From a bacterium (GTDB taxonomy: Bacteria; Planctomycetota; Planctomycetia; Pirellulales; UBA1268), in the NCBI GenBank assembly GCA_029978085.1, contig JAPOJV010000015.1, positions 1-36,951 of the forward strand: 36,951 nt of DNA, read 5' to 3'. The notes below the pieces were generated by a model. That model ran no database searches, was not told the origin of the DNA, and worked only from the letters and a program-made list of their open reading frames with translations. Below, in pieces: positions 24,790 to 31,441 of the stretch. Position 1 is the first letter of the stretch. Each line of letters opens with the position of its first letter. The position numbers and the translations under genes are program-made.

Positions 24790-25125
24790 TCACGCCTCTG
24801 TGATCGGCTCTTTGATCAGCTGCACGAAGTGGTTGGGGCCGAGGTCCGACGCCTTCTTCTCCGCCGCCCGCTTGTCGGCGTACTCGAACGTGACGAGCTT
24901 CTTCATCGCCTGGTTGAAGACACCCCAGTAGGCCTTCATCCGGGTCTCCTTGACCACCTTCTTCCGGGTCGTCTTCTTGGCGGCGACCTTCTTTTCCTTG
25001 ACGGCTTTTTCCTTCTTCTCCTTCTTCTCCTTGACCGGCTTCTCCTTCTTGGCCGTCTTGCCGCGGGCTTCCGCCGCATCCGCCTGGGCCCGCAGTTCCT
25101 TGCGATTCACGACTTTCCGCGCCAT
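24790..25125 (-). CDS. Small Lys-rich protein, conserved C-terminal half
   Basis: A 111-residue protein. The N-terminal half is very basic and low in complexity (repeated KEKKEK and KKTTRKKVVKE), resembling histone H1-like or nucleic-acid-binding tails. The C-terminal half is ordered: MKAYWGVFNQAMKKLVTFEYADKRAAEKKASDLG, then HFVQLIKEPI. It resembles a small planctomycete family of unknown function that I recall. GAGG lies 4 nt before ATG 25125. It is divergent from nadA. Confidence 0.75.
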   Translation of the reverse strand: MARKVVNRKELRAQADAAEARGKTAKKEKPVKEKKEKKEKAVKEKKVAAKKTTRKKVVKETRMKAYWGVFNQAMKKLVTFEYADKRAAEKKASDLGPNHFVQLIKEPITEA

Positions 25126-25239
25126 GTGACCTCGTCGTCCTTCCGATTGGAGAATGGGAGTGGCGGCCGTTGCAGCCTCGCCAGCGGGCGGCAGTATACC
25201 GCGGCCGGGTTTACCTGCACGGCCTGCAGAAACGCTGAA

Positions 25240-25245
25240 TATACT
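25240..25245 (+). promoter_or_regulatory. -10-like hexamer of nadA
   Basis: TATACT lies 10 nt upstream of ATG 25256, so the mRNA leader would be only about 3 nt. There is no ribosome site between the box and the ATG. Confidence 0.4.
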
Positions 25246-25255
25246 TTGGGTCATC

Positions 25256-26398
25256 ATGACAGCGACCGCCACTGCCCCCGTCCTCGCCTCCCCGTTTCCG
25301 GCCTACCGCGGGCTGGAAGACGCCGCCCTCGCCGAGCGGATCGAGGCCGTCCGCCGGCAACTCGGGCCCCGGCTCGTGATCCTCGGCCACCACTACCAGC
25401 AGGACGGCGTGATCGCCCACGCCGACTTTCAGGGGGACAGCTACCAGCTCTCGAAAAACGCCGCGGATCGGGCCGACTGCGAGGCGATCGCCTTCTGCGG
25501 CGTGCACTTTATGGCCGAGACGGCCGACATCCTCGCCAACCGCCCGGAGAAGGTGGCGGCCCGCGGCGGCCGGCGGGTGACCGTCGTGCTGCCCGACATG
25601 GCGGCCGGCTGCTCAATGGCCGACATGGCCGCGATCGACCAGGTGGAAGACGCCTGGGCCGACCTCGGCACCGTGGTCGACACCGCCGACATCACGCCTG
25701 TCACCTACATCAATTCGGCTGCCAGCCTGAAGGCCTTCTGCGGCCGGCACGGCGGCATCGTCTGCACGTCGAGCAACGCCCGAGCCGTGCTCGACTGGGC
25801 GTTCGCCCGCCGCCGCCGCGTGCTCTTCTTTCCCGATCAGCACCTCGGCCGCAACACCGCCCGCACGATGGGCATCCCGCTCGCCGAGATGTGCGTCTGG
25901 AACCCGCACGACCCCGCGCTCGGCGGCAACACGGCCGAACAGCTCCAGCAGAGTCGCGTGGTGCTCTGGCAGGGGCATTGCAGCGTGCATGCGATGTTCA
26001 AGCCCGAGCACGTCGATGCGATGCGGGCGAACATCCCGGGAGTGAAGGTGCTCGTGCACCCCGAGTGTGCGATGGAGGTGGTCGACAAGGCCGACCTCGC
26101 CGGCTCGACGAGCTACATCATCAAGCAGGTGGAGGCCGCTCCGCCCGGCACGAAATGGGCGATCGGCACGGAGCTGCACCTCGTGAAGCGGCTGGAGCAG
26201 AACCACCCGGAGCAGACGATCCGGTTCCTGTCGCCGGTGGTCTGCATGTGCGCGACGATGTATCGGATCGACCTGGCCCACCTCTGCTGGAGCCTGGAGC
26301 ACATCGCCGCCGGCAAGCCGGTGAACGTGATCCGCGTGGACGACGAAACGGCGAAATGGGCCCTCACGGCCCTGGAGCGGATGCTCGCGGTGAAGTGA
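25256..26398 (+). CDS. nadA: Quinolinate synthase
   Basis: 4Fe-4S enzyme that condenses iminoaspartate with dihydroxyacetone phosphate to quinolinate in NAD synthesis. At 380 residues it is of the longer NadA type. Motifs: LGHHYQQDGVIAHADFQGDS (43-62), the cluster cysteines C119 in AAGCSMAD, C271 in HPEC and C330 or C332 in VVCMCATM, and YINSAASLKAFC. ATG 25256 was chosen because the -10 box lies directly upstream; the frame is open further upstream without family similarity. No nadB or nadC is in the window. Confidence 0.95.
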   Translation: MTATATAPVLASPFPAYRGLEDAALAERIEAVRRQLGPRLVILGHHYQQDGVIAHADFQGDSYQLSKNAADRADCEAIAFCGVHFMAETADILANRPEKVAARGGRRVTVVLPDMAAGCSMADMAAIDQVEDAWADLGTVVDTADITPVTYINSAASLKAFCGRHGGIVCTSSNARAVLDWAFARRRRVLFFPDQHLGRNTARTMGIPLAEMCVWNPHDPALGGNTAEQLQQSRVVLWQGHCSVHAMFKPEHVDAMRANIPGVKVLVHPECAMEVVDKADLAGSTSYIIKQVEAAPPGTKWAIGTELHLVKRLEQNHPEQTIRFLSPVVCMCATMYRIDLAHLCWSLEHIAAGKPVNVIRVDDETAKWALTALERMLAVK

Positions 26399-26414
26399 GC
26401 GGGGCCGCTGGCGA

Positions 26415-27152
26415 TCAGCAGGCCACACGCCGCGACCGGCGGGCGGCCGTGAACGCAGCGGCCGCGAGGCCGACGCCGGCGAGCACGAGCGTGGAGGGCT
26501 CGGGCACCGGGGCGATGCTGGTGATCAACACGAGGTTACTCGTGTTCACGGGATTCGGTGGCGTGTAGTTCAAGAGTGGCATCTCGGTGAACGGGCCGCC
26601 GAGCTGAGAGCTGACGTCGTAAACCGGCACCGCGGCGATCGCGTCGATGACGTCCAGACTAGCCAAGTCGGTCACGATGCCGAACACCGCGTAGTTGCCG
26701 TCGAGCGACGGATTGTCGGTCACGTTGAAGAACCAGCCACTCGTCGCGGAGTTTGGATTGGGGGTTGGGTAGTCGTCGAGGCGAGCCATGGCGATCGTGC
26801 CACGAGTGTTCGAATACTTCACCTGAAGCGGAATCGGCGCGTCGGTTGCGATGGGATCAATACTCAAGCCATCGAGCACGAAGCCACCGCCCTGGATGAT
26901 CTGAATGTTGGCGGGATTGTCGGTCGTGCTGCGGTGGATGAGCGTGTTGGTGTAGCGGCCAGTGTTCACGTAGTTCATGAAGTTGTTCACGGTCGTGGCA
27001 AGCGCGGGGTCGCTCGTGAGCTCGACGTCGAAAAACGTGGTCCCAATCGAAAACCGCACGACCGTCTCGGCAGTGGCCGGGGCGGCGGCGAGGCCGAGGC
27101 ACGAGGCGAGGAGCGTGAGAACGACGCGGAGCGTGGGGCGGATGGTTCGCAT
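26415..27152 (-). CDS. PEP-CTERM-anchored cyclophilin-type peptidyl-prolyl isomerase
   Basis: A 245-residue exported protein with a signal peptide (MRTIRPTLRVVLTLLASCLG...). The cyclophilin domain (about 28-215) has LIHRSTTDNPANIQIIQGGGF (HR and QGG motif), NSATSGWFFNVTDN and LDGNYAVFGIV, matching the F/Q/G pattern of active isomerases. The tail VPEPSTLVLAGVGLAAAAF plus Arg-rich end is a PEP-CTERM sorting signal, cut by an exosortase-type transpeptidase. The family assists protein folding outside the cytoplasm. ATG 27152 gives a signal peptide. The gene has a leader of about 245 nt containing a hairpin. It is convergent with nadA (16 nt). Confidence 0.9.
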   Translation of the reverse strand: MRTIRPTLRVVLTLLASCLGLAAAPATAETVVRFSIGTTFFDVELTSDPALATTVNNFMNYVNTGRYTNTLIHRSTTDNPANIQIIQGGGFVLDGLSIDPIATDAPIPLQVKYSNTRGTIAMARLDDYPTPNPNSATSGWFFNVTDNPSLDGNYAVFGIVTDLASLDVIDAIAAVPVYDVSSQLGGPFTEMPLLNYTPPNPVNTSNLVLITSIAPVPEPSTLVLAGVGLAAAAFTAARRSRRVAC

Positions 27153-27301
27153 GGCATGACTCGCGGCCGGTGCGAGAAACCTGCGAAGCCGATGCGGCCC
27201 GGATGGGCCACGATGCGCGAGCGGGTCAGGCGGCTTGTCGAAGCAGTGCCGTGGAATCACGGCCGGAAACGAGAAACTACTGACGGGTCACCCGGCGCAT
27301 C

Positions 27302-27323
27302 GCCCTGCGACACATCGCAGGGC
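27302..27323 (-). promoter_or_regulatory. Perfect hairpin in the cyclophilin mRNA leader
   Basis: GCCCTGCGA and TCGCAGGGC form 9 perfect pairs around a 4-nt loop, about 150 nt upstream of the start codon. No T run follows, so it is unlikely to be a terminator. It may control translation or stability. Confidence 0.4.
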
Positions 27324-27403
27324 AGGCGGCAGCAGGATGTCGCACGCGGTCAGTAGCGGTTCCGAAAGAAGGGGCGGACGGTTTCTGAAGCCCAACCACT
27401 CTG

Positions 27404-27431
27404 AGAATATCAGGCCGTGGGGCCGTTGCAA
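27404..27431 (-). promoter_or_regulatory. Predicted promoter of the PEP-CTERM cyclophilin gene
   Basis: On the minus strand TTGCAA (27426-27431) and TATTCT (27404-27409) are 16 nt apart. The predicted start is near 27397. Confidence 0.4.
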
Positions 27432-27460
27432 GTTTTTGTTGTGAGGCCTTCGGCACCCGC

Positions 27461-27500
27461 ACCCGGCGCCCGTAGTCCGCACCCGGCGCCCGTAGTCCGC
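27461..27500. repeat. 20-nt tandem duplication
   Basis: The 20-nt unit ACCCGGCGCCCGTAGTCCGC occurs twice without gap (27461-27480, 27481-27500). It includes the GTAGTCC foot of the adjacent repeat, so it probably arose by slippage or mis-insertion at that element. Confidence 0.85.
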
Positions 27501-27548
27501 ACACTCCGTGTGCGGTTGAAGGTGCGAAGGCCGCGAAACCGGCTATTC
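27492..27548 (+). repeat. GTAG-hairpin repeat family 2, copy 1
   Basis: GTAGT is followed by a stem CCGCACA/TGTGCGG with loop CTCCG, then about 26 nt of variable sequence and a terminal GCTATTC. It is oriented tail to tail with copy 2. Confidence 0.8.
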
Positions 27549-27571
27549 CGGGGGAGGGCGGACGTGTGGCG

Positions 27572-27629
27572 GAATAGCTCGGGCTGCTGGTGTTTTGATC
27601 GTGGGCCACATGCGGAGCATGTGGACTAC
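27572..27629 (-). repeat. GTAG-hairpin repeat family 2, copy 2 (supplies stop codon)
   Basis: On the minus strand: GTAGT, stem CCACATG/CATGTGG, loop CTCCG, tail ending GCTATTC. The TAG of the foot is the stop codon of the sugar kinase gene (27626-27628). It matches copy 3 at about 48 of 58 positions. Confidence 0.85.
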
Positions 27630-29176
27630 GGCGCCGACTCTGCCAACTGGGTGTGCAGGGCCACCAGCCGGCGGTGGCGGGCGAGGCTCTGGGCGAGCGT
27701 GGCCACGGCCGCCGGACGGGGGGTGAACCGGGTCGGCGTGCCCGAGGCATGGGCGGCGAGGAACTCGGGCCAGGGGCGGGAGCGCCCCGCGAGTGCCTCG
27801 GCCCGGAACTTCGCCATCAGCGCCGCGCCCCAGGCAGTGCCCTCGACGGCGCCGTCGAGGATTGTGACCGGCGTGTCGAACGCATCGGCGAGGAGCTGTC
27901 CGAGGGCGGGGGTCTTCGTGAGGCCGCCGGAGAGGATGATCTCGGTCCGCGGGAAGCCCTGGGCGTCGAGCTGATCGCTTCCCATCCGCAGATTGAAGAT
28001 CGTGGCCAAGAGCATCGCCTTGGCGGCGTTGCCGGGCGTGGCGTTCTCGGCGGAAAGCCCCACGAGGCTCGCGCTGCCGCCGCGCGACACGCCGAGTCCC
28101 GGCTCGCCGTCGATGAACGGGAGCGCGGCGAGGCCGCCGCAATCGTCGGCCGCCGCGAGCAGTTGCGGCATCACGGCCGCGAAGGCGTCGCCGCGACCGG
28201 CGCCGTTCACCTTCCCGAACATCTCCACGACCGTGTTCATCGGCGTGGTGCCGTTGCGGAGAAACACCATGTTGATCGGTCGGCCGTCGGGGGCGCAGAA
28301 GTGGTCGATCGCCTGCGACACGCCACGGAACGGCCGGTCGCCCACCGAGTTGGCGCAGACGCTCGTGCCGAAGCTCATCGACACCATGCCGGGCAGACCG
28401 ATCAGCGACCCGGCAAGCGCCGCCGGCTGATCCCCCTCGGCCGGCGCGACGGGCGTGCCCACGGGCAGACCGAGCAGCGCGGCGCCGGCGGCATCGAGCC
28501 GACCGCCGTCCTCGCCCGCTTTCCGCACCCGCGGCAGCAGATCGCGGAGCTGCCGCACGGCCGGGCCGCCATGGCCGGCGGCCACCAGTGCATCGAACTC
28601 CGCGAGCAGCCGGGCGTCGTAGTCGAGCGTGGCCTGATCGATCGGAAACATCCCGGCCGCATCGCCGATGCCGAGCGTCCACTCACCCGTGAGACACCGG
28701 GCGAGCCAGCCCGACGGCGTGGTGAGGTGGTGCACCCGCGCGGCGAGCTCCGGCCGGTTGCGGATCGTCCACAGCCAGCGGGCTGCGGTGAGCCGCTTCG
28801 GACACTTCACGCCGAACCGCTCCGTGAGCTCATGCCCCTCGGCCTCGTTGCGGCCGTCGCACCACAGCCGCGCCGGCCCGAGCGCCGCACCGACGCCATC
28901 GGCCAGCACCTCGCCGTGCATCTGTCCGGAGATGCCGATCGCCTTCACGTCGGGCGTGATGCCGGTCGCGGTGAGCTTCGCCCGCAGGTCGGCCATCGCG
29001 GTGCGGAGCGCCGCCTCCCAATCACCGGGCCGCTGCTCGTAGCACTCGGCGGCGAGGCCCGGCACCATCTCGTAGCCCCCCTCGCCATGAGCGAGGATCC
29101 GCATCTCGTCGTCGGTGAAGATCACCGAGAGGCCTTGCGTGCCTGCATCGATTCCGAGATAGCCGCTGCGGTTCAT
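27626..29176 (-). CDS. FGGY-family sugar kinase, xylulokinase-like
   Basis: A 516-residue cytoplasmic kinase that phosphorylates a ketose or pentulose. The N-terminal ATPase-fold motif is LGIDAGTQGLSVIFTD (7-22), and GISGQMHGEVLAD is the xylulokinase-like substrate loop. The second domain has SMSFGTSVCANS, EMFGKVNG and EIILSGGLTKTPALGQLLAD. Its upstream neighbour is a fucose-isomerase-like gene on the same strand, so the substrate may be L-fuculose or a related ketose; D-xylulose is the alternative. ATG 29176 opens the frame exactly at the fold. AGGA lies about 10 nt upstream. Its stop codon is inside repeat family 2. Confidence 0.88.
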   Translation of the reverse strand: MNRSGYLGIDAGTQGLSVIFTDDEMRILAHGEGGYEMVPGLAAECYEQRPGDWEAALRTAMADLRAKLTATGITPDVKAIGISGQMHGEVLADGVGAALGPARLWCDGRNEAEGHELTERFGVKCPKRLTAARWLWTIRNRPELAARVHHLTTPSGWLARCLTGEWTLGIGDAAGMFPIDQATLDYDARLLAEFDALVAAGHGGPAVRQLRDLLPRVRKAGEDGGRLDAAGAALLGLPVGTPVAPAEGDQPAALAGSLIGLPGMVSMSFGTSVCANSVGDRPFRGVSQAIDHFCAPDGRPINMVFLRNGTTPMNTVVEMFGKVNGAGRGDAFAAVMPQLLAAADDCGGLAALPFIDGEPGLGVSRGGSASLVGLSAENATPGNAAKAMLLATIFNLRMGSDQLDAQGFPRTEIILSGGLTKTPALGQLLADAFDTPVTILDGAVEGTAWGAALMAKFRAEALAGRSRPWPEFLAAHASGTPTRFTPRPAAVATLAQSLARHRRLVALHTQLAESAP

Positions 29177-29274
29177 GATCGTGACGTCCTGTCGCGTGTC
29201 TTATTGAGTGAAGGATTGCCAAGGACGGCAATATACGGCGAAGACGCTTCCCCTCGCGCGCCACAAGACTCGGA

Positions 29275-29511
29275 GGGGTTGCCCGTACCCTGGAGCCGGC
29301 GTATCCCGCCAAGCGCAGGCAGGATGCCGAAGCGCAGGCGGGATCCGAGCGAGCGAAGGCAGGGAGGCGAGGGGGTCGGTGCAAGCTCGAGGAGCATGTG
29401 GACCGAGTCTTCGAGGTCCCGCGACGAGACTTGTACCGCCCCCGAGCCGGCGACACACCTTTCACGTGTGCGAACTTAGCGAGCGTCCGGCGACAGGGTA
29501 CGGGCAACCCC
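29275..29511. repeat. Compound inverted-repeat element of about 240 bp around element A2
   Basis: Perfect 18-nt inverted arms at 29275-29292 and 29494-29511 enclose two further folded parts. One is ATCCCGCC/GGCGGGAT (29303-29310/29337-29344), with an 18-nt near-direct duplication at 29312-29348. The other is the structured element A2. Confidence 0.7.
29366..29448 (-). repeat. Structured repeat element A, copy 2
   Basis: The outer arms 29366-29385 and 29430-29448 pair imperfectly. On the minus strand the conserved blocks AAGTCTCGTCGCGG and GCTCCTCGAGCTT enclose a GGACC/GGTCC hairpin. It is a diverged reverse-complement relative of copy 1 at 23663-23767. Confidence 0.8.
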
Positions 29512-29559
29512 GACCCACCAGCGGGCGGCCAAGACTCCAGGTGCGCGAGCCTCGCCTAC

Positions 29560-29617
29560 GAATAGCTCGGGCCTGCGGTGTTCGAACCGTGGGCCGCATG
29601 CGGAGCATGCGGACTAC
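29560..29617 (-). repeat. GTAG-hairpin repeat family 2, copy 3 (supplies stop codon)
   Basis: On the minus strand: GTAGT, stem CCGCATG/CATGCGG, loop CTCCG, tail ending GCTATTC. The TAG in its foot is the stop codon of the fucose-isomerase-like gene (29614-29616). A further GTAG-type hairpin (GTAG plus GCGAGGCTCGC) adjoins at about 29540-29558. Confidence 0.85.
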
Positions 29618-31320
29618 GGTGAGCCCCAGCGAAGCGATGACGAGCCGCCGTGGCCGCGGGTGCCGCAGAACGACACCTCGATGCCGAGGTCGCGGGCGAC
29701 GGCGGCCTTCAGAAGGGCGGCCCGGTCGGCGGCCGCGGCGTCTTTCGCGTAGGCGACTTGGATATGGTTGGCCTTGTGGCGGGCCATCATCTGGTCGCGC
29801 GATATGCCGTATGTGACGGCGTGCATGATCGGCCACTGTTTCGTGGTTGCTTCGAGCCGGCGGCGGGTCTCCTGCTCGGGCAGGGCAATCACCTGGGCGC
29901 GGCCGATGTCCATGCAGAGCTTTTCCGCGTCTCCGGTGCCATCGACCCAGATCCGGCTCCACACGATCTCGCCCGGCTTGCTCACGCCCGCCAGCGTGCT
30001 GCCTCCCAGCCGGAAATACATCGGCGGCTGCCGGAAGCCCTCCGCTTTCTTCCAGCCACCTGTGAAGTGGCTCGGTGGCGCTGCGCCCGAGATCTCGAAC
30101 ACCCACACCCACTGGTCGGTCGTGTGGGACTGATCCCAGTCGCCCCAGCGGATGTCGTGGAGCGTGTTCTCCACCGGCTCGCCGAGGGCCTCGTGCACCC
30201 GCTGCGTGAGCAGGCCGTCGAGGCCCGCGCACTCGTCCACCTCGTTGAAGTGCACGAGCGGCCGGCCCTTGAAGAGCACGCGGGACGAGCCCTCGGCCGT
30301 GACGGGAGGGCGCCTCGAGTCGTTGAGCATGCCTTCGACGAGGTCGCTGGCCGGCAGGAGGTCTTTGAGCCCCTGCTGATATTGGATGCCGATGCAGTCA
30401 CAGCCGAAGCGGTCGGCGAGCCTAAGGGCGGCCACATACATCTTGCACTGGAGGAGCACCTGGGCCCGCGTCAGTTCCGTGGCCTCATCCTTGCCGAAGT
30501 GAAACCGCATGCCCGCCTGCTCGAGCCAGCGGAGCACGCCCTTCGCCTCGGCGTCGGAGACCCGCGTCGTCTCGTAGTAGAGCGCGCTCTGGCTGAGCCG
30601 CTCCTTGAACACCCCGGTCGCATGGAGGAGCCGGTCGGGGATGATCGCATTGAACATCCCCATGCAGCCCTCGTCGAAGACGCCCATCAGCGCCTTACGG
30701 TGGCGGAGGTCGGCCGCGATCGACTCGGCTGCCTGGGCGACGGGGCGGGGAATCTTCACGCGGTCGATCGACACGACGTGGCTCGTGTCGTGGTGGACTG
30801 CACGATGGTCGAGCCAGGCCGCCAGGTGGCGGTCGAAGCTCGGGCTCGCGAAGTCATCGGCCCAGAGGGTGGCATAGGGCACGCCTGCCTTCGTCAGCGA
30901 GCCGTTGAGGTTGAGCATGCCGACGAGGCCGGGCCATTGCCCGGACCAGTTGGCGACGGTGAGGATCGGCCCCTGATGCGTGGTGAGTCCGGGGAGCACG
31001 TGGTTGGAGTATTGCCAGACCGCCTCGGCCACCACGAGCGGCGCCGATTCGTCGATCCCGGCGAACACGTCGAGCCCTTCGCGTGCGCCGGCGATGAAGC
31101 CGTGGCCGCGGGATCGCGAGACGGCGTGACCGCGGTCGAGCGTCCAGCCGGCGCGGGCGAAGGCGGCGGTGAGGTCGGATTCGAGCTGTTTTTGCGCTGG
31201 CCAGCAGACGCGGTTGGCCTCTTCCCGCAGGTCGCCGCTGGCCACGAGCACGGCCCGCCGCGGTGTTCGAAACTGAGCGGCCGCTGCCGGCTGGGCTTTG
31301 TTGGACTTCGGCATCGCCAT
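29614..31320 (-). CDS. L-fucose/L-arabinose isomerase-like protein
   Basis: A 568-residue protein of the fucose isomerase fold, which interconverts an aldose and a ketose (L-fucose to L-fuculose in the type enzyme). Visible parts are [20 protein letters not shown] and [20 protein letters not shown] in the N-terminal domains, and a metal-site-like region [19 protein letters not shown]. The C-terminal domain has [22 protein letters not shown]. Length fits. GGGAG lies 5-6 nt before ATG 31320; a second ATG at 31314 is possible. With the FGGY kinase it forms a plausible isomerase-kinase pair. The exact sugar is not readable. Its stop is in repeat family 2. Confidence 0.82.
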   Translation of the reverse strand: MAMPKSNKAQPAAAAQFRTPRRAVLVASGDLREEANRVCWPAQKQLESDLTAAFARAGWTLDRGHAVSRSRGHGFIAGAREGLDVFAGIDESAPLVVAEAVWQYSNHVLPGLTTHQGPILTVANWSGQWPGLVGMLNLNGSLTKAGVPYATLWADDFASPSFDRHLAAWLDHRAVHHDTSHVVSIDRVKIPRPVAQAAESIAADLRHRKALMGVFDEGCMGMFNAIIPDRLLHATGVFKERLSQSALYYETTRVSDAEAKGVLRWLEQAGMRFHFGKDEATELTRAQVLLQCKMYVAALRLADRFGCDCIGIQYQQGLKDLLPASDLVEGMLNDSRRPPVTAEGSSRVLFKGRPLVHFNEVDECAGLDGLLTQRVHEALGEPVENTLHDIRWGDWDQSHTTDQWVWVFEISGAAPPSHFTGGWKKAEGFRQPPMYFRLGGSTLAGVSKPGEIVWSRIWVDGTGDAEKLCMDIGRAQVIALPEQETRRRLEATTKQWPIMHAVTYGISRDQMMARHKANHIQVAYAKDAAAADRAALLKAAVARDLGIEVSFCGTRGHGGSSSLRWGSP

Positions 31321-31347
31321 GGCTGCTCCCAATCGAGTGGTGGGCCA

Positions 31348-31353
31348 ACTATA
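31348..31353 (-). promoter_or_regulatory. -10-like hexamer of the fucose-isomerase-like gene
   Basis: TATAGT on the minus strand predicts a start near 31341 and a leader of about 20 nt with a ribosome site GGGAG. The -35 box is weak. Confidence 0.4.
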
Positions 31354-31405
31354 CTCATGCTCTTATGGCGGTTGCCATGCACGCCGTGGTGACCGCCACC
31401 GGCTG

Positions 31406-31419
31406 GTGATCTGGATCAC
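31406..31419. promoter_or_regulatory. Palindrome upstream of the WD40 gene, possible operator
   Basis: GTGATCTGGATCAC is a near-perfect palindrome (6-bp arms) 22 nt before the start codon. It could be an operator or a leader hairpin. Confidence 0.25.
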
Positions 31420-31441
31420 GACCGAGTCGAGGAGGATCGAT

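Larger units (their letters stand above)
27153..27625. other. Gene-free region: long leader of the cyclophilin gene and GTAG repeats
   Basis: These 473 nt hold the promoter and leader of the cyclophilin gene (27404-27431 and the hairpin 27302-27323), a 20-nt tandem duplication (27461-27500) and two GTAG-hairpin repeats in tail-to-tail order. The other parts show nothing I can name. Confidence 0.65.
29177..29613. other. Gene-free region bounded by nested inverted repeats
   Basis: These 437 nt between two minus-strand sugar genes contain the 18-bp inverted repeat 29275-29292/29494-29511, a nested 8-bp hairpin (29303-29344), element A2 (29366-29448) and a BIME-like hairpin with family-2 copy 3 (29540-29617). 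No gene fits here; the short frames are not credible. Confidence 0.7.

Noticed and set aside
27397-27420. CTGAGA string suggesting a TPP riboswitch
   Set aside because: No second conserved arm and no thiamine gene on that strand nearby.
31376-31441. TPP riboswitch before the WD40-thiS-thiG run (string resembling GATCTGGAT)
   Set aside because: The match is only part of a palindrome (31406-31419); the CUGAGA block and the P3 arm of the TPP riboswitch are absent.
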